From the NCBI GenBank assembly GCA_013407085.1, contig JACCGJ010013103.1, positions 1-64,000 of the forward strand: a stretch of 64,000 nucleotides of DNA, given 5' to 3'. This document shows, in pieces, positions 46,621-56,392 of the stretch (the stretch's first letter is position 1; each line of letters starts with the position of its first letter). The notes beneath the pieces were generated by a model. It did not search any database, was not told where the DNA came from, and saw only the letters and a list, made by a program, of their open reading frames with translations. The DNA comes from Atriophallophorus winterbourni. Lineage: Eukaryota; Platyhelminthes; Trematoda; Plagiorchiida; Microphallidae. The position numbers and the translations under genes were made by a program.

Positions 46621-47038
46621 AAATGGCCAACCATATTTCCGCAATATGTCTAATAAATGAAAAAACTTTTAAAAAAATATTTATCGTCACATTTTCCATC
46701 TCATATCTGTTCATGCCTGTGCAACATGACACCATCTTAGACCACATGCAATCTATGACTTTGCTGCACTTTGTCTCGCATAGGCTAGTTATATCATACA
46801 CTATATATTGTTCACACATATAATTGCATTGTTTCCTCGAAAGATGACCTCTCATCGAGCCCGGTGAAGAGAAGCCTCGACTCACTTTCCATATATCTGA
46901 AAACAAGTACATGTGAAACGTATGAACTGCATACTCAAAATTGAAGTGCCGGGCGCACAACCCCACACCTTCGGAGGAAATCTGACCGCGTGATTGACTT
47001 TAAGCCACCTTCAGCCCTGTGCAACTTAAACTTAAAGT
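46621..47038 (+). repeat. 3' UTR and tail of copy K (family E)
   Basis: It matches 53914-54205 (E3) and the reverse complement of 58135-58437 (E2). It ends with GCGTGATTG...TTTAAGCCACC, CCCTGTGCAACTTAAACTTAAAG, the E version of the shared terminal motif. Confidence 0.75.
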
Positions 47039-47442
47039 TGAACTCAGTCGCGGCTTCAATTACTGGGACCGAAGGACGGCCTTGAAAACACATGACGTAT
47101 CATCGCATACGACGAGGATACCAGAGAAAAATGAACCTACTTTGGAAGCTTTTCACTGACAAATTCTGGACGCTTGATTGGCTTATCAGTCATTCACAGT
47201 CCTGTGCCAACTGGAGAGAAATTTATTTTTATTTTTCCAGCATCATTCATAACGAGGTGCTTCCTAAATACAAGCTGGATAATCCCTTGGCGTTGCGATG
47301 GTTAAGGATATCAAAATCAAAATGAAAATAAACGCCTTGGCAGTGGTGATTGCTTCTCTGCAGCTTTCCACAGAAAGAAATTCTGGACACTCGATTGGCT
47401 CGTTAGCCACTTACTGTTCTGTGCAACTGAACTGAACTGAAC
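47039..47442 (+). repeat. Two stacked 3'-end fragments
   Basis: 47039-47213 is a short piece with ATTCTGGACGCTTGATTGGCT and CAGTCCTGTGCC. 47214-47442 matches only the last ~225 bp of family A (compare 9315-9540), ending GCAACTGAACTGAACTGAACTT. Both are extreme 5' truncations sitting behind each other's tails. Confidence 0.65.
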
Positions 47443-47805
47443 TTCATCGCCAAATAGATCCACCTAACATGTCAGTCATCGAAAGGCCTGATATTGTTAC
47501 TCCACTTAAGGAGTTATCCTTTACTGATGATGAGGTTAAACTTGCTCTTGCAGCAACTAACCCCCATAAATATTCAGGCAACACGACATTTACTCTCAAA
47601 TTATAAAGAACCTGGCGCCAATACTATCAGGAACTGCGGGTTTTTTTTTAAACGCTTCCGTGCAACGTGAATATATTCCGAGTACTTGGAAGCTGGCTAA
47701 TGTGATTCCTATACATGAAGGTGGCAGTCGATCCTCAGTTTGTAAGTACAAACCTGTAAGTTTTACTAGCATCCTATGTTAAATCCTGGAGAAACTTATT
47801 ACTAA
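47443..47805 (+). pseudogene. RT of F3, N-terminal part
   Basis: It reads PLKELSFTDDEVKLALAAT, then (shifted) IPSTWKLANVIPIHEGGSR and VCKYKPVSFTSI, the early RT region. A TTT run at 47641-47649 marks one frameshift. It ends at AAACTTATTA, where the insert begins. Confidence 0.65.
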
Positions 47806-48963
47806 TATAATAATATAATATATTCTTGGACATCCAAGGCATCTAATACATGATCAGTTTATCAAATTGGAACAGCAAAAGAAACTTTAACGGTGCAAAT
47901 GACCGAATTGAGCGGGATTTTTAAACATTTTATGCGTTTAATAATGGGAACGATTACACAGTAATTAAGAAAAAAATGTCAATGTCTAATAAAAGTAAGG
48001 TTTCATTCAAATTTTGTCAGAATTCACGAATTGCGAGGATGGGAAAACATGGAGAACATAAATGGAAAAAGTGGAGTGAATTGTAATAAATTGTCGTAAA
48101 AAATTGATAAAAAATTATATATGCATCAATTTATGTTTTTTTACGGAATGATTGGTTGAGAAGATGGAAAAGGGAACATAAATCCATCAGAATAAGAAAA
48201 TCTGAGAAATTCTGGGGGATGTGAGAGGGTGTGGTTAATAGCATGGGAGTAGGGTACGCTGTGTACTCCAATACTCTTGAAGAATTGTAGACGAATCGAA
48301 ACCATAATGTGTTCACCAGTCGGGGTTTCGTTATCTGCAGGAGAGTAAATTGCAAATGGAACAAATCTCGGGCGGATAGATTTCGAGCCAGTTTCAGTGA
48401 TTGTTCGGTATTTGAAGACACTGGAATATAATGGAAGATATTCTCTCCACCATCATGGTGAGAATTCATCGAAGTAAAATAGTTCATCATTTAAAAAAAT
48501 GAGAATGTACATTAAAAACATAATGATTTTCAGGTTTTTTTACTTTTTTTATATTTTTGGTAGATTTTATTGTTTTGCAAGTTTGAATAAAAATGTGACA
48601 TTTATAAGACTCATATGAATTAAAAGACAGATATATACATAATGGTGTATAGAAAATGTCATGGAAGGCAATGTGACAAATAGACAAATGTGATGCAAGT
48701 CCCAACCTATGACCAGACATGCATAGACCCTATGTAACCTGACACTACAGCAGCGTTATGAATAGATAATCAGAAAAATATTTTTTTAGTTGTTTCGAAA
48801 TTTTTTTAGAGAAGCATTTGTTTACGATAGAAACCTGAATCGAAACAATAAGGATAACTATATTTAAACAAAAAGGGGGCTAAGATAAGCCTAAAGATAC
48901 AATAAGTAAAGGTACATATAATACTAGTCCCAGGTTTTGATGTATGTATGATGTTAGTATAGT
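47806..48963. mobile_element. Unclassified 1.16-kb insertion in F3
   Basis: It interrupts F3 between CTTATTA and AGGATAGG, which are contiguous in F1. There is no RT, gag or transposase motif. Two minus frames (48131-48490, 119 codons; 48487-48720, 77 codons) have no recognised domain. Terminal inverted repeats are not convincing; a TTA/TTA duplication at the edges is possible but too short to prove. Candidates: a non-autonomous DNA transposon, or host DNA captured during repair. Confidence 0.5.
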
Positions 48964-50158
48964 TAAGGATAGGATCTGCCGCCATCTAGTTGATTACTCG
49001 TTGCTAAAGTCTGCTCAGCACGGCTTCCTTGAAGAGAAGTCGTGCCTAACAAACCTATTATGTTTTCTTAACGAAGTCATCATGAGGCTAGATAAAAGCC
49101 AACAAGTTGAAGTTTATACTTAGACTTTTGTAAGGCCTTTGATTCGATAAACCACAGATTGCTTGCAACCAAACTTGGTTATATGGGTATCGATTGTTTA
49201 GTGAAGAAATGGATAATAGGCTTTTTTAAGCAATAGATTCTTTCGTGTCAGGATAAGCAGTATGTATTCGTCGAAAGTAAAAGTTGTTAGTGGAGTCCCA
49301 CAGGATTCCATACTTAGACCGCCAATTTTCCTAATTTTCATCGATGGTTTGGCAGCGTCGCTCAAGTGTCCCTGCTAAACTTTCGCGGATGATGTCAAGT
49401 TTATCGGATCACTGGATGAACAGGATCTTCTTGGGGATATAAATAAGGTCAATAAGTGGTCTGCTACATGGGATCTACCAGTTAACTTCAATAAAAGCTA
49501 TCTCTTGTCTAAAGTCAATAAGAAGTTAGATGTTGCTGAACCAGATGGTATACTTGAGATAATTGGAGTGCTGAAAGATTGTGACTTAGGTATAGAGGTT
49601 TCAGTGGACTTTAAATCGGCTGATCAATGCGCTGCTGCTGCACAACGCGCTAGGAGCGAGATTTTTCGCCTTCGATTAGTTTTATAATGCAGGTCCCCAG
49701 AGGGCTTTATACCATTATACAAAGCAATCGTGAGACCACATCTTGAGTATTACGTTCAAGCATGGTCACCTTATTCGGAAAAAGATATTGCCAAGCTTGA
49801 TGTTGCTCAACGCCCAGCTACTTGTATGACTGTAGGGCAATCAGGTAGGTCGTATGAGCAACGATTGCTGAGTCTGAAGCTCTTCTCACTAAAAAGGAGG
49901 CGGCTACGTGGGAACCTGATTAAAACCTTCAAAATGATGTCAGGTTTCAGTACTATTCATCTTAGTAAAATGTACGCTCTAGCGCCGAATGCGGGTACTC
50001 GAGGTCACCCATTAAAACTGGCCAAGCGACATGTCAGGTCAAATGTTCGTAAGTTCTTCTTTAGTAAAAGGGTAGTTAATTACTGCAATCGTCCTCCTAA
50101 ACAAGTTGTTTGTTCTACTTCGATAGGGGGTTTTGAGAATGGACTCGACCCTGTGTGA
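48964..50158 (+). pseudogene. RT of F3, catalytic and C-terminal part
   Basis: Homologous to F1 and F2, with remnants of motif A (broken by a frameshift near 49130), GVPQ, FADDVKFIGSLDEQ and the C-terminus. The frames 49505-49687 and 49730-50158 read RPHLEYYVQAWSPYSEKDI and RRRLRGNLIKTFKMMSGFS. The frame closes with TGA at 50156. Confidence 0.72.
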
Positions 50159-50307
50159 CCTTCATTATTTACTGATTTTTATCCATACGTGAATAGTTGG
50201 TATGACTGTCATGTTGTCTTTGGAACGCCACCGGAAGAAATCTGGACGCTCGATTGGCTTTTATTCACGTTCAGCTCTGTGCAACTTCAACTTGAACTTG
50301 AACTGCT

Positions 50308-51378
50308 TAACCAATCTTCCAAGCTTTCTTGACAAAGTGACATTACGCCTCGATGAAGGGAGAGTAGTCGAAGTCTGCTATCTTGATTTTCAAAAGGCAT
50401 TTGACTCAGTGAACCATAGGTACCTTCTACACAAACAAATTATGTGTGGCGTCACAGGTGACCTTAATCGATGGTTAGACAGCTTCTTAACTAATCGCAC
50501 TATTTATGTTAGAATTGCAAGGGTGTGCTCAGAGGAATCACTGATTCTCAGTGGAGTACCTCAAGGCTCGGTGCTTGGTCCATTACGTTTTCTTACTTTT
50601 GTGAACGACCTGGCAGTGTGCTTGAGTTAACGCTGCTTTCTGTTCGCTGATGATGTTAAGATCCTAGGAACCGACAGTAAAAATACGCTTATCTCTGATT
50701 AAGAAGGAGTAATCGAGCGGACAAAGACCTGGGACTTGCCACTAAACTTTCGGGAAGAGTTGTCTTCTGACGACTGATTTAGCGACAACCCAACTACAAG
50801 TTGTGAAGGAACTATTACAATAGATGCTGCTCAGAAAGTGAAGGATCTTGGTATTACTCTAACACACGATTTTAAATGGGCGAATCAATGTGCCGAAACT
50901 GTAAACAAGGCTCGTAGAGAATTGTTCAGACTTCGCTCAGCGTTATCATTCCCTTATACAAAGTAGTCGTGCGGCCTCACTTGGAATACTGCGTTCAATC
51001 CTGGTCACCGTACTTAGAAAAAGATATAGCATGTCTCGGAAGGGTCCAGCGCCTTGCGACCAGGATGATTGAAGGTCAGACAGGTTAAACCTATGAGGCT
51101 AGACTCAAGGACTACGGTTTGTTCTCACTAAAAAGACGGCGGCTGCGAGGTGACCTAATAGAAGCCCTCGAAATTTCAAAGGGTCTTACGGGTGATAATA
51201 TTACTGAAATCCTTGAACTTGCCCATAAAGCAGCTATAAAGGGTAATTCTATGAAACTTCTTAAGAGTAGGTCCAGGTTGCTAGCACGTGAGCAGTTTTC
51301 AGCAACCGTGTGGTCAACTTCTAGAACAAGCTCCCAGATTGTTTAGTAAGCCTCCCAAATGTGTTGAGCTTTAAAAAG
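50308..51378 (+). pseudogene. RT of E3, partial
   Basis: In-frame to 50630: LDEGRVVEVCYLDFQKAFD (motif A) and SGVPQGSVLGPLRFLTFVN (motif B). After TAA at 50628 comes CFLFADDVKILGTDS (catalytic motif). C-terminal pieces: [19 protein letters not shown] near 50970, and FSLKRRRLRGDLIEALEI in 51119-51346. Several stops and small deletions. Confidence 0.72.
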
Positions 51379-51497
51379 GAATTAGACGTTAAATGGTCTA
51401 TCATATTTCCGCACATTGTCTAATGAAGAACTTTAAAAAAACGTATTTTTACATTTTTATCATATATGTCGCGGCCTGGACAACCTGACAGCAAATT

Positions 51498-53925
51498 AGC
51501 CCACATCTTCTTCTTCTTTTTCTTCTGAATAGACGGCAGGAGGACTACAGTCCGTGAAAGCCGCTTCACCTCCCGGGTCTCTGCTATCTCAGCGTAGATT
51601 CCCCACCAGGAGTTACTGAGCTGAAAGAGTAGGCGAATCGCGCAGGATAGCGGGAAGTTCACCGTACAATATGCGTTTACACTGCTCTTCGGTGACTGCC
51701 CTGACTGCATCAGTGGAGAGTGCATTCCAAATATTGACCACTCTAGTCGACAGAGTAAACGATGGCTTCAGGTGTTCCGTTCGGCGCTTCTGCAACTTCA
51801 GCGAATGACCTCTAGTTCTGGAGTCCGTGGATACCGAAAAAAATTGTTGAAGTTCCGTTCCGTAATATCCAAGCCGGATTCTCCGCGTGACCAGCAAATC
51901 ATATCGCATTCTTCGATATTCCAGTGGGAAAAGTTTGATTTCCCGCAATCAGGCGTCATGGGGAATACGAAACATACCCCTCACGCACTTGGTAGCCCTG
52001 CTTTGGACTTTCTCCAGACGATCCTTCTCCCCTTTGGTTAACGGATAGTTCACCGGAAGCCCAAATTCTAGTATTGGTCTGACGTGAGAGCTATACAGAA
52101 CTTGAAAAACTTTGGGATTTATCTCTAAGAAGGATCGTCTCAATGCCCACCACATGCGGCTGGCAGAACCGACATTTCTGGCAGTATCCTCCGCAGTTTT
52201 GAGGGATGAAGTTACCATCACCCCCAAATATCGCTCTAGATCAACTATCCTGAGACCATGGCCCTCCAAATGATATGCATGTCGCATGTTGTTGCTCCCG
52301 ATGTGCATGATAGCACACTTCTTTTCATTAATCGGGAGCATCCATCTGTCAGTCCAATTCCGCAGTTCATTCAAATCATTTTGCAAGTGGGAAGCGTCAG
52401 CGGCAGTCGTGACAGAAGCCCACACCTTCAGATCATCTGCAAATAAGAGACAACCACTGTTCAGAATACCGGAAAGGTCACTCACATAGAGTTTGAACAA
52501 GGTTCGCCCCAGAACGGATCCTTGTGGTACACCAGAAGTTGGGATAAAGGATGCAGATCTGGCCCCATTGACTTCAACGAAGCTTCGCCTTCCGATAAGA
52601 AAGTCCTCAATCCAATCAAGCAGAGAAGCCTCGATACCAGACATTCTTAGTTTCCAAATAAACCTCTGATGTGGAACACGGTCGAATGCTTTACTGAAGT
52701 CGATGAAGACTGCATCAACTGGCACACCAGCGTCAAGGCTTCTGCACCAATGTTCTCGGGCGGTCAGTAGATTGGAGATACATGAGCGGCCTTCCGTGAA
52801 GCCGTGTTGGACATTCGAGCATTGTTGGGTCTCGCACAAATACTGTTCTATCTTATCCTTTACAATCCGTTCCAGCAATTTGCCTACGACAGACGTAAGA
52901 GTAACAGGACGGTAATTTACAGGGTCTGATAAGCTCCCACCTTTGAACATCGGCTTTACTATACCCATTTTCCAATCCTCTGGTAGACGTCCCGAATTGA
53001 TTGAAATTTGGAATAAAGCGGCTAAAGGTGAACTGATGATCCTTGATAAAGGTTTTAATATGGCAGGGTGAATACCATCAGGACCTGGAGATGTCTGTAC
53101 CTTTAGATGTTCGATGAGGATTCGCACCATGTCAGCCGTGATCTCAAAATTGGCCATTACTTCCGTCGGCGATATTTGTTTGCAGGATATGGTAGGCTCT
53201 ATTGCGTAAACTGATTGGTATTGCGATGCAAACACCTCAGCTTTCCCAGTGTCAGTCTCTATAACCTCCCGTTCCAAATTTTTGAGAGAAGGTACGGGGT
53301 TCGATGATTTGACCCGTCGCCGAATGTACGCAAATAATCGATTAGGATTATATTTTGAAGAATTTGCTAATTGAAGCTCGAATCGACTTCTTTTATCCTT
53401 CTTCAATTTTGAGCAAAGATTCCGTACAGCCCGATATTCTTCGTAATGGGCGTCCGATCGACTCGTTCTGAATTTAATCCAAAGACGCTTTCTTTGCCGC
53501 AGGCAGGTACGAAGTTCTCTATCAAACCAAGGAGGGCCACGGGAGCCGGGACGATCTCTGGTTAATGGAGCACCATCCTCTAAGCGACGGATATTATTCA
53601 GGAACCATTTCCAACAGTCATCAATAGTGGAATCAACGGGTAACGTCCAGTCAACTGAGGCTGCTTGTTCAACCAACAATTTCAAGTCCATGTTCCAGAA
53701 GTATCTCCGTGGAAGCCGCGACGGCTGGGCCGGTTTACCCCGAGTCCATTTGAACCGAATAGCACAATGGTCGCTTGTATCGATGGGCTGTTCCAAGGAT
53801 AAGTCCACCTCATCTGACTCTCTGGATGACAAGACCAGATCAAGAGTAGACGGAGTCTGGCCATGTCCATAGCGAGTAGGAACGAGAACGTGCTGCACGA
53901 GGTTCAAATCCAGTCTATGACTGTG
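51498..53925 (-). mobile_element. Jockey/CR1-like element G inserted in E3
   Basis: A minus-strand copy truncated within the endonuclease at its 5' end (53925). Its 3' end carries an AAG/GAA-rich tail (AAGAAAAAGAAGAAGAAGATG on minus, 51495-51515), unlike the TGAAC tails of families A, E and F. The 5' junction shows microhomology with the E 3' UTR (CTATGACTGTG), so the last ~10 bp cannot be assigned. A few bases of E are missing, and no target duplication is evident. Confidence 0.8.
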
Positions 53926-53931
53926 TTCCAC
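51613..53931 (-). pseudogene. ORF2 of element G, one internal stop
   Basis: 660 codons are open from 53931 to a TGA at 51949-51951, then 111 more in the same frame to a stop at 51613. The endonuclease tail keeps GQTPSTLDLVLSS and TSDHCAIRF. RT: SPGPDGIHPAILKPLS, VNYRPVTLTSVVGKLLERI, VFIDFSKAFDRVPHQRF (motif A), SGVPQGSVLGRTLFKLYVS (motif B) and CLLFADDLKVWA (catalytic). C-terminus: RPILEFGLPVNYPLTKGEK, then LFPLEYRRMRYDLL after the stop. The frame is otherwise unbroken, one of the best preserved in the window. The N-terminal half of the endonuclease is lost to truncation. Confidence 0.88.
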
Positions 53932-54205
53932 TTTACCTCGACAAGGCTGATGATTTCATACACCACACATTGTTCACGCATATTACTGCATTTTTTCTGA
54001 ATAGCTGACCTCTCACCGTGCTGGTGAAGAGAAATCCTACCTTACTTTCCAGATATTCGGAAACAAGAACGTGTGAAAAGTACGGACTGTATACGCGATA
54101 TCGATGTGCCGGGTGCTCAACCGCATACCGTCAAAGGAAATCTGAGCGCGTGATTGGCTTTTAGCCACCTTCAGCCCTGTGCAACTTGAACTTGAACTTG
54201 AACTT
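53914..54205 (+). repeat. 3' UTR end and tail of E3
   Basis: It matches 46750-47038 (copy K) and the E2 3' UTR. The terminal motif GATTGGCTTTTAGCCACC, CCCTGTGCAACTTGAAC is followed by TTGAAC units. Confidence 0.78.
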
Positions 54206-54410
54206 TGAAGCTTTCCACAGACGGAAATTCTGGACGCTCAATTGGCTTATCCCTTGGCGGCGCGATCGTCGAAGATATCCAAATCACAATAGGAAAAAAA
54301 CGCTTTGGCAGTTGTGGTTGCTTCTCTGCAGCTTTCCACCCAAAGAAATTCTGGACGCTCGATTGGCTCGTTAGCCACATACTGTCCTGTGCAAACTGAA
54401 CTGAACTTGC
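54206..54410 (+). repeat. Two stacked 3'-end fragments (family A type)
   Basis: 54206-54245 is a scrap with TTTCCACAGACGG and GACGCTCAATTGGCTT. 54246-54410 matches the last ~160 bp of family A, ending TGTGCAAACTGAACTGAACTT. These are the last plus-oriented pieces; from 54450 on the array is minus. Confidence 0.65.
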
Positions 54411-54450
54411 ATTTCAATTTTCAAGGTCGCGTGAGAATATAATAATTATA
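54411..54450. other. Spacer between plus and minus arrays
   Basis: About 40 bp of AT-rich DNA separate two element tails facing each other. Possibly the original host sequence, or the site of an inversion. Confidence 0.4.
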
Positions 54451-55004
54451 TGTTTAGTTCAGTTAGCACAGGACGATATGTGGCAGAGTCGCCAATCGAG
54501 CGTCCAGAATACTTCCGGTGGTAAGCCAAAAGAGCGTCCACCACTTCGAATAGTAGGTTCAATATTCTTCTGGTATGACTTTGGCTGGAATGCAACAGAA
54601 AAACTCCCTCACCCAACAGGTGAGGAGAGGCATTAGTGCGTTCCAACGACAAATTGAAGAACAACTATAAAATTAGGGATAAAAATTGGAAACACAGAGC
54701 GCCAGATCGAGTCTAGTCTATCTTTGAAGCACGTTACTGAAGTAGAACAAACTACCTCTTCGGGCAGACAGTTCCAATGATTCACTACCCTTTCGCTAAA
54801 GAAGTGCTTACGTGCATTAGACCTGACATGTTGTCTTTGCCAGTTTCAGTGAATGGCCTCGAGTACCTACCACTGGCGCAAGAGCATACATATCAGCCGG
54901 ATCAATAGAACTAAAGCCTCTAACGATTTTAAAGGTCTCGATCAGATCCCCACGTAGTCGCCTTCTTTTTAGCGAGAAAAAATCTAGACTCAACAGTATC
55001 AGTA
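54451..55004 (-). mobile_element. Family F-like copy L, 5'-truncated
   Basis: Minus strand: RT C-terminus (SLKRRRLRGDLIETFKIVR, DPADMYALAPVVGTRGHSL), then a shifted frame to the end and a 3' UTR ending GCTAACTGAAC. It starts within the tail of copy J (repeated CAGTATCAGTATCAG/CAGTTCAG near 55000). The sequence differs from F1-F3 enough to be a subfamily. Confidence 0.7.
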
Positions 55005-56392
55005 TCAGTTCAGTTGGCAGTTCAGTTTGCACAGGACAGTATGTGGCTAACAAGCCAATCGAGCGTCCAGAATTTCTTTCGGTGGAAAGCTGCAGAGAAG
55101 CACCCACCACTGCCAAAACGTATATTCTTTTTGTCTGTTTGAAATCTTCGCCGATCGCGAAGCCAAGTGATTATCCGGGTTAAACTTAGGAAGCACCGCG
55201 TTATAGCCGATGCTGGAAAAAGAAAAAGCAGTTTCTCTTTACCAGCGCGGTAAGAGGTTAGCTGAAGTAGCATTGTGTATAATGAAAATTAAAAAGCACA
55301 GAGAACTCTAGCCCTCACTTTATTTACGGGATAACGCTAAAAGATGAAAAACCTAAGCTTGTAAAGCAATTAAGGCGAGTATTCAGGAAACAACTTACCC
55401 CAGTTGCGGTCCAACCACTGCTTAAAACTAGACACGGTACTGCAGGATATAAGTTCTTCTGGAAGAATGTTCCAGAAGTTAACAACCCTAAGGCTGAAAA
55501 AGTGTTTCCTGGAGTCTAGCCGACGTCGTTTCTTAGCAATTTTAAGTGAGTGGCCCCGGGTGCCCAGCTCGGGACTTGAGGTAAAGAAGTCGTTCATTTG
55601 CACGCCACTAAAACCCTTCAAGATCTTAAAGGTTTCTATTAAGTCACCTCTTAAACGACGGCGCCTAAGGGAGAAAAGATCGAGAGACATTAGGCGCACA
55701 GCGTACGGTTTCCCTCGCTGACCTTCAATCATGCGGGTTGCGAGGCGCTGTACACTTTCAAGTCGAAGGATGTCCTTTTTGTAGTGAGGACACCACGCCT
55801 GAACACAGTATTCAAGATGCGGCCGAACGAATGCCTTGTACAGTGGCAGGAATACATCGGGTCTTCTGCTCGATAGCACTGATTTCAGCCGAAAAAGTAC
55901 CTTGCGTGCACGCTGAGCCGCAGCGGCACATTGGTCCTCCCATTTGAAGTCAGCACTAACCAGTACACCCAAATCCTTAACACACTGTGTGGCGTTGACA
56001 CTGAGGGAATTCCCCGCCACCTGGACCGAAATCTTATCAACCAGTGTTGACAAGTGTTGGCTCTTATTTAGGTTCAGTGGGAGATCCCACTGGTATGACC
56101 AGTTTATGACCCGCTCAAGGTCGTGCATCAAGGTCTCTTCATCCGTTGATCCGATGAATTTCACATCATCCGCGAAAATGAAGCATGGGCACTTCAATTC
56201 GGAGGACAAGTCATCGATGAAAATCAGGAATAGAAGAGGGCCAAGTTCCGAACCTTGGGGTACACCACTGATCACGTCGGTTTGATTCGACAGCGTACAT
56301 CCTACTCTTACTCGGAATGTCCTACCTGTAAGGAAGACCTTTATCCAAGCAAGTAGACCACCCCGTATGCCTTTGGCTGCTAGCTTAATCAG
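55005..56392 (-). mobile_element. Family A CR1-like copy J, 5'-truncated, well preserved
   Basis: It spans the RT after motif A through the 3' UTR and tail. By eye it is very close to copy A, including the UTR. The 5' end at ~56390 abuts TTCAGTTCAGTTCAGTTCAG, the tail of F1. Confidence 0.85.
55370..56388 (-). CDS. Family A reverse transcriptase, C-terminal half, uninterrupted
   Basis: About 338 codons without a stop, from the truncation point to TAA at 55370-55372; there is no native start because the element is 5'-truncated. It includes TGRTFRVRVG, motif B GVPQGSELGPLLFLIFIDD, the catalytic FIFADDVKFIGS and the thumb/C-terminal blocks HLEYCVQAWCPHYKKDI and RRRRLRGDLIETFKILKG, ending WGKLFPEYSP. 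Motif A and the endonuclease are missing, so it cannot act alone. It supplies the sense codons at two of the copy A stops. Confidence 0.85.

Larger units (their letters stand above)
35638..47038 (+). mobile_element. Family E CR1-like copy K, host of three nested insertions
   Basis: Once the insertions are removed, this copy follows the order of copy E2 (58.1-62.9 kb, -): ORF1, endonuclease, RT, C-terminal domain, 3' UTR, tail. The insertions are an RTE derivative at 36019-36365, BEL/Pao at 36671-41066 and gypsy at 43624-46433. Removing them also removes one copy of each target duplication. K is 5'-truncated in ORF1 at 35640, inside the tail of copy C. Its tail is AACTTAAACTTAAAG. Confidence 0.85.
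47443..50307 (+). mobile_element. Family F CR1-like copy F3, split by a 1.16-kb insert
   Basis: Left part 47443-47805 and right part ~48964-50307 join perfectly when compared with F1 (-). F3 begins immediately behind the TGAACT tail at 47442 and ends with GCAACTTCAACTTGAACTTGAACTG. Family F is related to A and E at protein level but distinct. Confidence 0.75.
50308..54205 (+). mobile_element. Family E CR1-like copy E3, split by element G
   Basis: It starts in the TTGAAC tail of F3, within the RT. The RT runs to ~51370, then 3' UTR to ~51497. Minus-strand element G occupies 51498-~53925, and the 3' UTR resumes at ~53914 with CTATGACTGTGTTCC, ending with GCAACTTGAACTTGAACTTGAAC at ~54205. Confidence 0.75.

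Noticed and set aside
47806..48963. Terminal inverted repeats for the 1.16-kb insert
   Set aside because: The two ends share only scattered AT-rich matches; not convincing enough to call a DNA transposon.
54817..55273. Frames covering tail and UTR junctions (for example minus 54817-55116 and 55022-55273)
   Set aside because: They run across element boundaries and UTR sequence; only the RT part below 55000 is real coding relic.
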